The notes under the pieces were generated by a model. It searched no databases. It had not been told where the DNA came from and saw only the letters and a program-made list of their open reading frames with translations. From Rhytidiadelphus loreus (taxonomy: Eukaryota > Streptophyta > Bryopsida > Hypnales > Hylocomiaceae), in assembly GCA_947034895.1 (NCBI GenBank), contig OX344763.1, positions 65,677,093-65,741,092 on the forward strand: a stretch of DNA of 64,000 bases. Reading direction: 5' to 3'. Made by a program: the position numbers and the translations under genes. Below, piece after piece: positions 46,162-57,567 of this stretch (within the stretch, counting starts at the first letter, position 1; every line of letters starts with the position of its first letter).

Positions 46162-46944
46162 ATCAGTTTAATCCGAATTTTTGGAGAATTTTTGTACTTC
46201 ATTTACGAATTCTTGCTTTCATAGGGTGAAAAACATTTCCAGTATCTTTTTATAGGCAAATCCTTTGAACTTCAAATTTGACCCATATGTTATCAACATA
46301 GACATGATCTCATGCCAAAAAATTCATGGCCGAATTTTGATTTCTCAATTTCTGGGAGTTGGTACTTGGTAGCATTGAAATTGTTTCTCTGAACCACAGA
46401 AGTACACATGTTGGTACATTGTGAATATCTTTTTATGAGTAAATCTTCTGGCCTTGAAATTTAGCACACATGTTATTAGCAAAGAGATCATTTTGTGAAA
46501 AGAATTTCATGTTTAAATAACAATTTTTCAGCCCTTCGGAAGGCATCAAAGATGATAGTAGTGAATGTTTTTTTCTACGTGAATGCAAGGATAGTAATAA
46601 ATTTAGTACACCTTACTTACAACATTCAAACTATACAATATAACTACACTCATGAATGTCATCTTCATGCATGGCAAATGCGATAATTCTACAAACACAA
46701 TTGGAAACTTTTTTATTTTAGATAACCAAAAACATTTTTATATTTCAAGCGTTGTTCAGTACAATAACAAGTTCACAACACAATGAATATACTGCTCTCA
46801 AGATACACCTCCTCTTCTACTGGTTATCTAAGATTCTCCTTCTTCTTCTTGTAGATCTTCATTACTTCATGTTTCAATTAGTGCAACTGTCTTGAACTCA
46901 TGATGAATGAAGGTCTACAGAACACAGATGCTGTCAGGTGCCCC

Positions 46945-49900
46945 TCAATTGTTGAAACGACTTGATCTGCGAACTTCTTGTGTGCCCGGATCTGGTAATG
47001 CAACATCTCGAATGACCACATCATCATCTGCTGGTGCCTCATCACAATTAGGGTCGTCTTCATCATCACCAACTTCACTAGTTCCACGTTCATCTTCTCC
47101 ATCGTCACCGTCTGTGGTCCACTGGTTTTCCACTTCCGAGTTCTCATTTCGAAGCTCCACAGCTGTTTGACCATGCCTACAACTACGTTTAAACTTCTTG
47201 TGCCGTTGAGCTCTAGGGTCCTCCGCGTCAGAATTTATAGTGGGGCCTCCTTGTACTCGAGGAACGACATACGCTGGAGTGGACAAAGTTGGTCCTGGGA
47301 CATACGTATTCAAAAATGGCTCTATCACCACGTTCGGGTCTCGGACCCCAATTCCTAGAAGAGGGCGTTTAGGGGGCCTCGATGACGACGCTTCGTTATT
47401 GTTTCGTCCACCTCTAATATCACGGCCTCCAATCGTTGCACGACCTCTTGCTCTTCCACGGATGAAACTCCTTCCACGTCCTTGTTGATATTCACCCATA
47501 GTGTGGTGAATTGCGGGTTGAAAGGCGGTACGGTGTCTACCACCCGTTGTAACATTTGAAATGCTTTGAGTCGTCATTGCAACATTTCCCACTGAGCCTA
47601 GCACTTCTTCGGAAGGTCGACAAGGAGCACTCGAAGTTGCGGGAGATGAAGGGTTAGAAATAATAGTATGCACTGCAACTGGTGGTGGTATATGGGCTTC
47701 GTCTTCAAGCGGGTCAGTAAACGCAAAAACATCATTGTGATCTAAATGTTTAGGGTCAAAACACGTTCTTTCCACTGCATTAACCTCCACAACATGTCTT
47801 GTGATCGGTCGTGCCATCCTTGTATTTCCAATGTTTTGGCCATGGCGTCCTCCAACAACTCTGTTGCTATCGCGGCCCCCCACTCCTCTGGGCCCCCTAT
47901 TGCCATTACGATCACAAACGGATCCTTCAGTATTCTGAGTTGCATTGTTCCTCAGATTCTCACTGCCATTTCCATTTCTCCCTTCGTTTTCCAAAGGGAG
48001 GTTGTCGTCATTGTTCAAGATAACATTATCATCATCAGCGTCCACTGCGGCCGGGTGATCACTCTCGGAAGACGATGACAAAGGTTGCACTTCAGAAACA
48101 ACTACATTTTCATCGCCAATGGGTGTAGGACTTCGGCGAGGATCGGCTCCCCAAGGGCCCCAGCGACCAGGGAGGACTTCCTCTTCCACTTCATGACCAT
48201 CTCCGTAGTAATTTCTAGCTTCTGCAAGGTGATCAGCCCCCGCCCTCCGCAACTCTGGATTTGGTCGGTATTCTCGGGGTGCTCGGTTAGCTTCCACATC
48301 AGCCTCCTCTTCTTCCTCAGCTACCATCGCGTCAAATTCACGATTGCGTTCAGCCACTGGAACGGGGCCAAGGGCATCTGGATCAGAATCCTCCGAGAGG
48401 ATATTAGCATCATACCAACGAACAGGATCGGCCCCTGGTCTTTGCTGAAGTACACGGCTATTGGTATAAATATATACCAATGACTCAGCCTTCTCGGGGG
48501 CTAACCGATTCCGGACCTTGTTGTGGACGAAGGAATATATACTCCAATTCCTTTCACATGAACATGCTGAACACGTCAATGACAAGATACGAACGGCAAT
48601 CTTAGATAGTGCTCGATCTCCAACCCTGTGCCACCATTGGTGAGGAAGCATCTGTGTCGCTCGGATGTCAGGTGTCTCTGCTGCACTGTATGGCCCCGTG
48701 CCCTCCTCGAATTCTGTTAATTCCGCCAACACGTTGTTATACTCCACACCCATTACATTTTCCATTTTGCGGATGACTCGATACAATGCACAAAGTGCAA
48801 CTCCATCAACCCTAAGTGCCACGTTATCCAAGAGATACGGATTTAGAAGGGCCCCAGCATAGTGAACATCCGTAAACACCATGTCCCACCTGGATGTGAA
48901 AGACTCCTCCATGGTGGTGGCTATGTCATCTCGTAGGTTGAAGGGTGGCCCTCTTAAAGAAAACACATGCGCCCTCAAATTGTGCATTACGAGCCACGCC
49001 CAACCTATAGCTGGTTCTCGGCCATCAAATATGCGCAATGCCTTCAACACGTCTTCAGTCATGTGCACGTAATTTGCACATCGTTGCCAGAAGCCCACCT
49101 CTTCAATAGTTGACACCACATTACGTGAAGCTGTAGCTGCTTGCTTCGCATTTTGTCTGTCTCGCAGACCATCAAAGTAATTTTGAACGCGCGCATGGTC
49201 TTTTAATCGCAGCAGTATTCCGCGAAGTTTCTCCAATCGCTGCAACATGAGAAAATTACAAGCAAAGCGGGTTTCGCTGGGCACTACTAACTGAAGGGTC
49301 GGACTCAACTCCCGGAATACCAACATGGTCGCGTGATGGTTCCGAATGTACTGGTACAATCTTCTTGCCCTCTGAATTAAATCTTTGAATTCTGGTACTT
49401 TGGCCCAATCTTCCAACATGAGATCCAAAGCATGTGCCATGCACCCCTGCTTGAAAATGTGTGGATACGTGCGAACGATATCATCCAATGCTCCAAGCAT
49501 ATTCGCTGCATTATTCGTACAAACCTGTGTCACGTACTTTGAACCCACTTTCTCAATGAATACCTTCATCTGGTCCGCTATGTAGCACATGGACTTCTTT
49601 TGCCCGGTGGTGTCAATGGCCCCCAAAAATACATCATCGGTAGGGCACGACATCATTACATTCATTAGAGGCCTCCGGTTCACGTCATCCCAGCCATCAG
49701 TGCATATTGTCACCCCATAATGTTTTACTACAAAACCAACTTTGGTTTCAATTTGCTTCTCGATCTGCAACCTCTTCGGTTCAATCAATTTCGTCCTGAA
49801 CTGATGGTAAGAAGGTGGACTGTATTCAAACCTTGCCATTGAGGTTGCCCTCACTGCCTCAATAAAGGCTGGATTTCTTGCCACATTAAATGGCACGTTC

Positions 49901-50427
49901 GCCTCGTAAAAAAACGATGCCCACTTGTCATCCAATTCCTTCTTCTTCGCAACATTAAAAGCATCCTTCATACGTTGCTGAAGTAATGACCCAGATCTTG
50001 TGGAATTTGATGCAGCGAGACTTTGGGACCTCTGTATTGCATCATTCCTTTCAGGGAGAGTAACCCCTTCAGCTTGGGCGTCACCTGAACCCCCTCCCGT
50101 CACTTCGTTTTGAAAGGATTGGCTTGAACTTGCAACTGGAGTTGCTCTTGATGGACCAGTGGGAATTGATTCTCCTTCATACATGTCCTCGGGGCTCAAT
50201 CGTTGAGGAACAAAGTTTGCACAATTTGCAAATCGGTGGCGCACGGCTCGCGTTGCATTACGACAAATTGACCTCTCGGACTTCGCTCCATATCCAAAGT
50301 GAGCAAAAGCGCGCTCGCGTTTATAGGTGAATGTTGCATTGCAAAATACACAACTCACTTTCCCCCCGTTCTCAGAGAAATTATACCACGGTTCCCATTC
50401 TTTTGTTTGCTTTCGTTGACTTCCCAT
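46945..50427 (-). CDS. hAT transposase with BED finger, DUF659-like core and long RG-rich C-terminal extension
   Basis: An open frame of 1,160 codons from ATG 50427 (MGSQRKQTKEWEPW). The upstream 34 codons look non-coding. Order: BED-type finger (CVFCNATF with a downstream His and Cys, residues about 18-60); DUF659-like core with CTDGWDD (first catalytic Asp), CTNNAANM, GCMAHALDLML and ETRFACNFLML; C-terminal hAT dimerisation block PHQWWHRVGD, CERNWSIYSFVHNKVRNRL (Glu present). Relatives I know have TDNAAN at the second site, so Asn at 49515-49513 replaces the catalytic Asp by a G-to-A change and cutting activity is doubtful. After about residue 680 comes a 480-residue disordered extension with acidic runs and an RG-rich patch (GRGRSFIRGRARGRA). 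It is the only long gene in the window without a stop. Promoter side: GC-motif cluster 2. Confidence 0.88.
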   Translation of the reverse strand: MGSQRKQTKEWEPWYNFSENGGKVSCVFCNATFTYKRERAFAHFGYGAKSERSICRNATRAVRHRFANCANFVPQRLSPEDMYEGESIPTGPSRATPVASSSQSFQNEVTGGGSGDAQAEGVTLPERNDAIQRSQSLAASNSTRSGSLLQQRMKDAFNVAKKKELDDKWASFFYEANVPFNVARNPAFIEAVRATSMARFEYSPPSYHQFRTKLIEPKRLQIEKQIETKVGFVVKHYGVTICTDGWDDVNRRPLMNVMMSCPTDDVFLGAIDTTGQKKSMCYIADQMKVFIEKVGSKYVTQVCTNNAANMLGALDDIVRTYPHIFKQGCMAHALDLMLEDWAKVPEFKDLIQRARRLYQYIRNHHATMLVFRELSPTLQLVVPSETRFACNFLMLQRLEKLRGILLRLKDHARVQNYFDGLRDRQNAKQAATASRNVVSTIEEVGFWQRCANYVHMTEDVLKALRIFDGREPAIGWAWLVMHNLRAHVFSLRGPPFNLRDDIATTMEESFTSRWDMVFTDVHYAGALLNPYLLDNVALRVDGVALCALYRVIRKMENVMGVEYNNVLAELTEFEEGTGPYSAAETPDIRATQMLPHQWWHRVGDRALSKIAVRILSLTCSACSCERNWSIYSFVHNKVRNRLAPEKAESLVYIYTNSRVLQQRPGADPVRWYDANILSEDSDPDALGPVPVAERNREFDAMVAEEEEEADVEANRAPREYRPNPELRRAGADHLAEARNYYGDGHEVEEEVLPGRWGPWGADPRRSPTPIGDENVVVSEVQPLSSSSESDHPAAVDADDDNVILNNDDNLPLENEGRNGNGSENLRNNATQNTEGSVCDRNGNRGPRGVGGRDSNRVVGGRHGQNIGNTRMARPITRHVVEVNAVERTCFDPKHLDHNDVFAFTDPLEDEAHIPPPVAVHTIISNPSSPATSSAPCRPSEEVLGSVGNVAMTTQSISNVTTGGRHRTAFQPAIHHTMGEYQQGRGRSFIRGRARGRATIGGRDIRGGRNNNEASSSRPPKRPLLGIGVRDPNVVIEPFLNTYVPGPTLSTPAYVVPRVQGGPTINSDAEDPRAQRHKKFKRSCRHGQTAVELRNENSEVENQWTTDGDDGEDERGTSEVGDDEDDPNCDEAPADDDVVIRDVALPDPGTQEVRRSSRFNN

Positions 50428-50717
50428 TGCGTTCACGACGAATGCAAACGTTTTCTTGGAGGAGGTAGAACTGTAGAAGAGGCTATTACACCAAATGAAA
50501 AGGACAAAATAGTAGTTAGCGCCAATCAACTGCTTGAACTGACTTTTACATCACCTCAACAGCTAACTAGGGCCATTTGTCACCCAAGTAGACTCCCAAG
50601 GAGCTCAAAGTGAATTGAAGTCCAAGATGATGAGGCCAAGATGACAAATGTAAAGAAGTCAATCCGACAAGCTTGGCTTTATAGCCTGGGAGTGTAGGGG
50701 CTCGGACCTCTTCTGCA

Positions 50718-50832
50718 GGGGCAGGGACGTCAGGGGCGCGGACGTCACACAATTCTGACGCGTCCACGCCCCGGCGCGACATGTCCACGCCCCAGCGCGA
50801 CGCTTCCACGCCCCGGCGAGACGCGTCCACGG
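50718..50832. promoter_or_regulatory. GGGCGNGGACGT cluster 2 (upstream of the transposase)
   Basis: Two copies in forward (GGGCAGGGACGT, GGGCGCGGACGT) and about four in reverse (GTCCACGCCCCG and variants), arranged head to head about 300-400 bp upstream of the transposase ATG. Likely its promoter region (position only). Confidence 0.6.
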
Positions 50833-50837
50833 ACGGC

Positions 50838-51010
50838 AGGAGGGGGAGGTCCTACCATAGACTTTGGTACGAATTCCGTGGTGGGATTCTTCCTTCCCAT
50901 AGAGAGAAGAGAATCCACTAATGTAGTTAGCTCTTAATTTGAGCACGGGGAATATCTTGAAGTCAATGGCTGCATTAAGAGGTCCAACTACTTTTTGAGT
51001 TCAATGACAA
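50838..51010. repeat. Segment duplicated at 52590-52740
   Basis: Shares GGGATTCTTCCTTCCCAT, CTTGAAGTCAATGGCTG and GTCCAACTACTTTTTGAGTT with 52605-52733 in direct orientation. Both copies directly follow a GC-motif cluster, so a block of motif cluster plus flank was duplicated. Confidence 0.75.
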
Positions 51011-51502
51011 CGTATTAAAGCATGTCACTCCCTTCTTGAGGCCAAATTTCAAGTTCTTGCCTTCATCAAGCACTTGAGAAGTAGGACCCATATAAAGTTG
51101 GAACCCAAAATAAAAATAGAAAATGAAATTGAACTTCCAAACAAGAAAGAATAAATTTGTGTAACTAAAATCCCAAAGGATTTAGAGTCCTAATGAAACT
51201 ATGAAAGTCAAGGTACATAATTGTTTAAATTCAAGTTCAAAGTTTATATTTCATTCTTATTAAGAAAAGGTGTTTTTGATTTTTGATTTGAAGTTTACAA
51301 ATCAAACTATTACCAACGTATACTTCTCAAGCTTTTGGTTTAAGTCTTCATTTTTTAAATACAAAGCTACAAGGTTTTGGATTTAAATCAAATACAAATC
51401 ATAATGCTTTAGAATATGCTTGAAGGGGTTTTTTCCGTGAAAAAGGGTACAAGGATTTAGGGCTTAAAGACTTTAACCAAAATTTCTTGTAATGGGTAAA
51501 AT

Positions 51503-52275
51503 AGGAGGGGTGGGTATTGAAATGAAATACTAGTTAAGTGATTTTTTAATTCAAGGGCAACGGTTCATTTCATTATTTTCGGTATGGGGATAGCAAAGTG
51601 GTTTGGGTCTTTGGGAATGAAATGAAGCAAAATTGTTTATGATTTCAAATATTCAATCATTAGACTCCACCCTCTAATTTGTGTAATGGGATCCTAGAGC
51701 TCTAAACTCTAAAGCAAGTCTAGGAATTAGGAGGGGTGGGTATTGAAATGAAATACTAGTTAAGTGATTTTTTAATTCAAGGGCAACGGTTCATTTCATT
51801 ATTTTCGGTATGGGGATAGCAAAGTGGTTTGGGTCTTTGGGAATGAAATGAAGCAAAATTGTTTATGATTTCAAATATTCAATCATTAGACTCCACCCTC
51901 TAATTTGTGTAATGGGATCCTAGAGCTCTAAACTCTAAAGCAAGTCTAGGAATTAGGAGGGGTGGGTATTGAAATGAAATACTAGTTAAGTGATTTTTTA
52001 ATTCAAGGGCAACGGTTCATTTCATTATTTTCGGTATGGGGATAGCAAAGTGGTTTGGGTCTTTGGGAATGAAATGAAGCAAAATTGTTTATGATTTCAA
52101 ATATTCAATCATTAGACTCCACCCTCTAATTTGTGTAATGGGATCCTAGAGCTCTAAACTCTAAAGCAAGTCTAGGAATTAGGAGGGGTGGGTATTGAAA
52201 TGAAATACTAGTTAAGTGATTTTTTAATTCAAGGGCAACAGTTCATTTCATTATTTTCGGTATGGGGATAGCAAA
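51503..52275. repeat. 226-bp tandem array, three full and one partial copy, almost identical
   Basis: Units start AGGAGGGGTGGGTATTG at 51503, 51729, 51955 and 52181, an exact 226-bp period. The only difference I see is CAACGG to CAACAG in the last partial copy. The near-identity implies recent amplification (or an assembly effect). Confidence 0.92.
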
Positions 52276-52372
52276 CCCTTGGAGGGAGTTCAAAATTGGC
52301 TTGGAGGGAGTTCTTGGAGGGAGTTCAAAATTGGCTTTGAGGGAGTTCAAGGAGGGAGTTCAAGGAAGGAGT
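52276..52372. repeat. Short GGAGGGAGTTC minisatellite
   Basis: About six copies of GGAGGGAGTTC, some followed by AAAATTGGCTT. It joins the 226-bp array to GC-motif cluster 3. Confidence 0.75.
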
Positions 52373-52412
52373 TCAAAATTGCAATTGCAATTGGAATTGG
52401 AATCCGCGGCCG

Positions 52413-52533
52413 GACGTCCCCGCCCTGGCAGGACGTCCGCGCCCTGGCGTCCACGCCCTGACGGGATGTCCCCGCCCTGTCGTCCCCGCCCTGACGGGAC
52501 GTCCACGCCTTGACGTCCCCGCCCTCACGCCCT
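52413..52533 (-). promoter_or_regulatory. GGGCGNGGACGT cluster 3
   Basis: About seven copies in reverse orientation (ACGTCCCCGCCC, ACGTCCGCGCCC, GCGTCCACGCCC and variants). No gene starts next to it, and it belongs to the duplicated block also seen at cluster 2. Confidence 0.6.
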
Positions 52534-52589
52534 GATCTCGGATGCAAGAACTCTCTTCACCAACGACGGGGGCGAATGGAATTGACCTT

Positions 52590-52740
52590 GAGATTTGGAA
52601 TTAGCATGGGATTCTTCCTTCCCATGGAGAGAGGGAAAGAGGGAACCCAATTAATGCAGTCAGCCATTAATTTGAGCTCGGGGAATTTCTTGAAGTCAAT
52701 GGCTGTATTAAAAAGTCCAACTACTTTTTGAGTTGAAAGA
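52590..52740. repeat. Second copy of the 50838-51010 segment
   Basis: Direct duplicate within the hAT element, diverged by point changes and small gaps. Confidence 0.75.
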
Positions 52741-52949
52741 GAATTCATGGAAAGATGTGTCTCCTTCATGTATCGCCCTTGGTCTTCTTTGCTTCTCCAA
52801 GGACTTGAGAAATAGTCCCCACACCCCAAAAATGGGATTTCTAGAGAATTAAAACTAAGTTGCACACTTTCAAGAAAACAAATATAATAAGATGCTAGAA
52901 GTTTTAGGATTTGTAATGGTAAACAAGGTACTCGTTTTTGAAAATTCAA

Positions 52950-55200
52950 GTTGAAGACGTAAAGGATGAATGTTATAGTTCTCCAAAATAGAAGCTAAAA
53001 GGGTTTGGAATTCCAAAAAAAAGGGTTTTAGAAATGTTTCAACGAAATTTAAGAGAATTTGAGCAAGTATGGAAATTTGGGGTATTCAATGATAACAATT
53101 TCAGAAAATTTGAGCAAGTATGGAATGTATTTGAATTTCTTTATAGAAGCATACCAAAAAAAATCCTACTATATTTAGGATAGTAGGATGTGTGTAATTA
53201 ATTATAACAAATATTGACTGTTCAAATTTTAGCTTATAAGAATTTCGGATGATGAATGGTGGAGGCAGAAAATTGTGGTTATTCTATGAATTCATTCTTC
53301 ATGGCAAGTTGGCTAAATGAGTACATGACTACATGCTTCAACATTTTTACAACAATACAACTTTCCCAAAACAATTCCACTCTGATATATATTTTGTAAT
53401 TCCTATAATTTTATTTCCACCTTTACCTTTAAGAAATCAGAATAATTTTACTTTTATTCCTAAATTATTGTAAAAACAAAAAATAAGAAGAAAAAATATC
53501 GGAGGAATTAGCAAAATGTATATAAATTTTGTATATCAATTACATAAAAGGATTCATTTGGTTTCAACTTCAAGTTTAGGACGTCAACTCGTCAAGAGGG
53601 AATTCGACTTCAAGTTGTTTCACTTATTTGATACTTTGATGTGGCTTTCTTTTGTGTGAAAAATAAAATAAGCAATTGGATTTTTTTTGGTTCACCTCCA
53701 TTACTACTTGCACCTCCCCCCAAAATTTCAAATTAACCCCTAAAGTCCCATTGTCCCCTGAGGGGACACTTTAGAATTCGGGCAGGTTTCTATGGGCTGA
53801 AATTTTATCCTAATTTTGCAAAACTTTTTTTGAAGATAGAAAATGTAATAAGCTTTGTGGGAATATAATTTTTATTTCAATCGGTGCCTGGAAGCCAAAG
53901 TTATACCACAAGATGCGTAGAATTGAATTCGGTGGGCAGCAAAAGAAATTGAATCTTTAGAATGCAATTTTCAGATTTTTGGTTTTTTAAAAGGTTATGT
54001 TTGTTTGCTAGAACAATCTCACCATTGGGATTATTATATTTCAATCCCATCTAAGAGCTATTAATTGTTTATTTTTTCTTTCAATTTTAAACGTGCTTCT
54101 ACAGTTCTACACTTGTACTTGACAATTTCTTGAAGTATGAAAATGAAGTTGTTATTTTTTGAATTTTTTTTCATAGACTCCCAACTCAAGTCTTCAACAC
54201 AATAAATTTTTAATTCAAATTCTATAGTACACATTTTTTCTACAAATAGCAATAAAAGTCATCTAAAATTGTAGTTTAGTGTTGAAGAAACCTTGTTTTT
54301 TAAACTTTGAATGCTCATATAGTCATATCTTTCAATCTGTACGGTCTAACTTCATGAAATTTTAACCACATAATTTCAAGCAAGTAAATTTCAAGATCCT
54401 ACGGTTCAGTTTCAAAAATACAATTTTGTTGGAATCTTGGACAACGTAGTAGAAATGGCAGTTTTTATTGTTTTTAGACAGAAAAAATGTCATTAGGGGG
54501 GTGATTGAATTGTTTTCCTCTTTTTCCTCATATATGATTATATGCTGATTTTCTGCAATAGAAAGTTAGAAATGATAACAATTAGAAACATTCGCGAACA
54601 AAATTGCAATTTCTGTAAATGATATAGAATTCAAAGTTTTAAGCAATAAAAATATCTGATTGTTATTCAAGCTAAAATAAGAAATTTTACCATTTTTGGA
54701 TGGATCAAGTCATTCAAAGGTTAATGTATCCCTTCATACATTAACATCAATATATTTGTAACAAAATATACATTAATGTTAAATTGTTAATATCTTTTTA
54801 ATTTTTATACACATACAATAATATTAATACATATATATTTACATGAATATATACCTTCATACACTCAAAATCCGAAATGCACTTATTCTTAGGCCATGAG
54901 TACATTATTATATCCACATATCACACATGCCATATCATGCAAAGGAATTCAACAATTGAATATATGTATTTCATATGCATCATGTAGTACAAAAATTGAA
55001 AAGTATACATTATACAATACTTTTTCCACGAGAAAATATGCATATCCACAAGTCTTTGTCTAATACTGTTTGTAGTACCGAACTACCAAAGTAGCAATTC
55101 TATAAGCCTCGGTAATGATAAGTGCCAAAGTCTATAACTGTATATGCAAAACATGCTTTGTTAATTAGTAATTACTAGTTTAGCACACTAAAAAATGCAC
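52950..55200. other. AT-rich non-coding interior of the hAT element
   Basis: No gene. The part near 54290-54500 is distantly repeated at 60390-60600 (both contain ATCCTACGGTT and TAGAAATG-CAGTTT words), so the element contains an internal duplication. Confidence 0.45.
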
Positions 55201-57567
55201 TCAGTCGATGTTCATTGGACTGTTTGCAGTGCCACTAGGTCCAGCCTCGTCGTCGTGTGCGCCGCGTTGCATTGGAAAATCTTCATTGGAGCCTAGTTGA
55301 AGTCTACGAACCGCAGACCGAGTTCTCCTCGCTGGTCCGTCTTCTTCTAGAATGGCCCTCATGATTTGTGATTGCTTGAGACTCTCCAAAGCTCGGCGTG
55401 TATCCGGGCTATGTTGTTCAAGCAAAAAATCCAGTCCTTCGTTTCTGAAAGTTTCCCTCCACTCAGATTCCGATAATTGAGCAAGCTCCGCGGGGTCGGG
55501 CATGTCAGGGTCCACCCCAATACGAATTCCATTGTCATCGGTGACTCGAACTCCATCAACGCCCCATAACCATCGCCGAGGGTGAGGTCCAAATTGAAAC
55601 TTGAGTCCAACCTCGTCCCAATGTCCATTGAAGCATTGAAAGAAAAAATTCCGCCGTCCTTGGCTATGCTTGTCTTTCATCGGAATCAAATGGTGGCAGA
55701 CTTGGACAATTTGATCGGGGTCAGTCTCCCAACCACATTCAGCAGCGACTTGTGTCTTGTCCAACGATGTCATTTGTAATTTCCAACTCCACACCAAGTC
55801 TGTTCCCCACATTCTACGGTGATCTAGGGCATTCGTGGCATTGTATTCCTAATGTGGTGGCATGTATGGGACCAAGCCAAACAACTCGTACAAGCGCTCG
55901 TGGAAGGGAGCCTTGCACATTGCGCACCGACGACGAACAATCATGAAACTGATGAGGCAAAATGGGTGGTATACATGGTTGCACATGCCCAACTGCATTC
56001 CACCTTCAGGGCCAAATGGATTCATACAAATGGGACATGTGGTCCCGTCGTGCACAAAACTTGAAGGATTTGGCCACTCCAACAACGGATTGCCTTTGTA
56101 GTCGACCTTCGACCCAAGTTGGTTTTTGAAATCCCAATTGTGTTTGGACCAATCAATGATTGTTTTTCCACCATCAAGCTCAATGATTGCCATGTTGGGA
56201 CTGAAAAGATCATCCACAAGGGCCCATGAAGTCAAGCCAAACACCCTTTCTTGATTGTGCTCACTGTAGTAGTGGTCCAATTTCTTGAATTCTGCTACCA
56301 GTTGTCGTGTCTTGTCAATGGTGAACACGCATGCCAACTTCCACTAGTAGTACTGCTCCACCAAGGCTTGCAAACGATTTTGTAATGTTTGATTTTCGCC
56401 TCGCAAGTTGTTGAGCTCAAGGTTGTTGTCCATACCCATGCCCCGAACTTCAGTCTGCATTGGTACGTTGCCGGTGGCCATTATTTCGGGAAAGGCCAAT
56501 GAATCTTCTTGTGTAGACATGGCAGCATCACTTGGAGCATTTTGCCTCAGAATTTGAGAATCCCGAGGAGGTCCTTGTGCATGTCCTCGTGGATCTTGAC
56601 CTTCGTTCATCATTTGTGCTGCTTGTAGAGCTTGCTGAAGCTCCTCTATGTCACGTGCTTGTTGAGCAATTACTCTGTCTTTGAGCATGATGTCTTCTCG
56701 TAACTTGCCCACATCTTCATATAGAGAATGTAGTTCATCACCTCGGTCTTGTAACTGCACCCTCAAGCTTTGTATGGTGTCTGTAGCAGCCATGACATCA
56801 ACAACTCCAAGAGTTGGTTCATCAGGTGCTTGGAATTGCGCCTGAGCAACTCCAAGTACTGGTTCAACGGGGCCCTGGACCTCTACACGAATATTTTGTT
56901 CTGGAAGTTGTTCACGAGGTACACGTTGCGCCCTTCTCCTTTGTGCACGTTGTTGTCCTCTAGGGGTTAATTCCACCACAACATGAGATCCATCAGAGTC
57001 ATCGTCAGTAGTAGAATCCGCCGTCTCGTATGTGTCAGGCGGCTCAATACGTGTGTTGACCCTGCCCAGCCCTCCTTCGGGATATCTCATAACCCCCCTT
57101 GGAATCATTCCATTTGTTGGTGTTGGTATCTTGATACCATCTGCTGTGGTTGGCGTGCCCTTTAAAGTGGACCAATCCACCCGCTTGTTCAATCTCACCT
57201 CCGCATGTACACCTCATGCAATGAAAAGGTGAATTTCATTCCTTTTCACAGTGGGTTTTTCGTATAACACTTGGTATACTTCAATGCATCTTTGTTTAAA
57301 GGCCTCATCGATGCAGTGTTTCAAATTCGCTTTATGAAATCGGCGGTGGTAATTGTGTCGCTCTTCAGGGAAGGCCTTGTCAATGTGGCACCATTCTATG
57401 TAAGTGATGCAAGTTTCGAAACTCCACGGTTCTGGCACGTCATTCCAGACCCTAAATGCCAGTTTTTCGGGGTTTCGAAGTACGTGTAACCTCTTCCGAT
57501 GTTTGTTACCCTGCCTTAGTCGAGTCCTATCTCGTTCAGCTTTGTTGGTTCTTGGTGGTGTCGCCAT
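55201..57567 (-). pseudogene. RING-finger protein gene carried by the hAT element, three in-frame stops
   Basis: ATG 57567 (MATPPRTNKAERDR) to TAG 55201, 789 codons in one continuous frame broken only by TGA 57216-57214, TAG 56346-56344 and TAG 55851-55849. N-terminus basic (RQGNKHRKRLHVLR). The middle (about 56900-56360) is a coiled coil with VQLQDRGDELHSLYEDV and a Gln-rich helix. It is followed by a RING-type zinc finger at about 56045-55890: CPIC, then CNHVYHPFC, then CAMC. RING fingers usually act as E3 ubiquitin ligases. The C-terminal part has a Trp-rich stretch (HPRRWLWGVDG). It is transcribed away from the kinase gene, sharing a 500-bp region with 11 GC motifs. Function in the transposon is unknown. 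Confidence 0.7.

Noticed and set aside
46907..50330. Several plus-strand reading frames opposite the hAT transposase
   Set aside because: They are antisense shadows of the long transposase frame.
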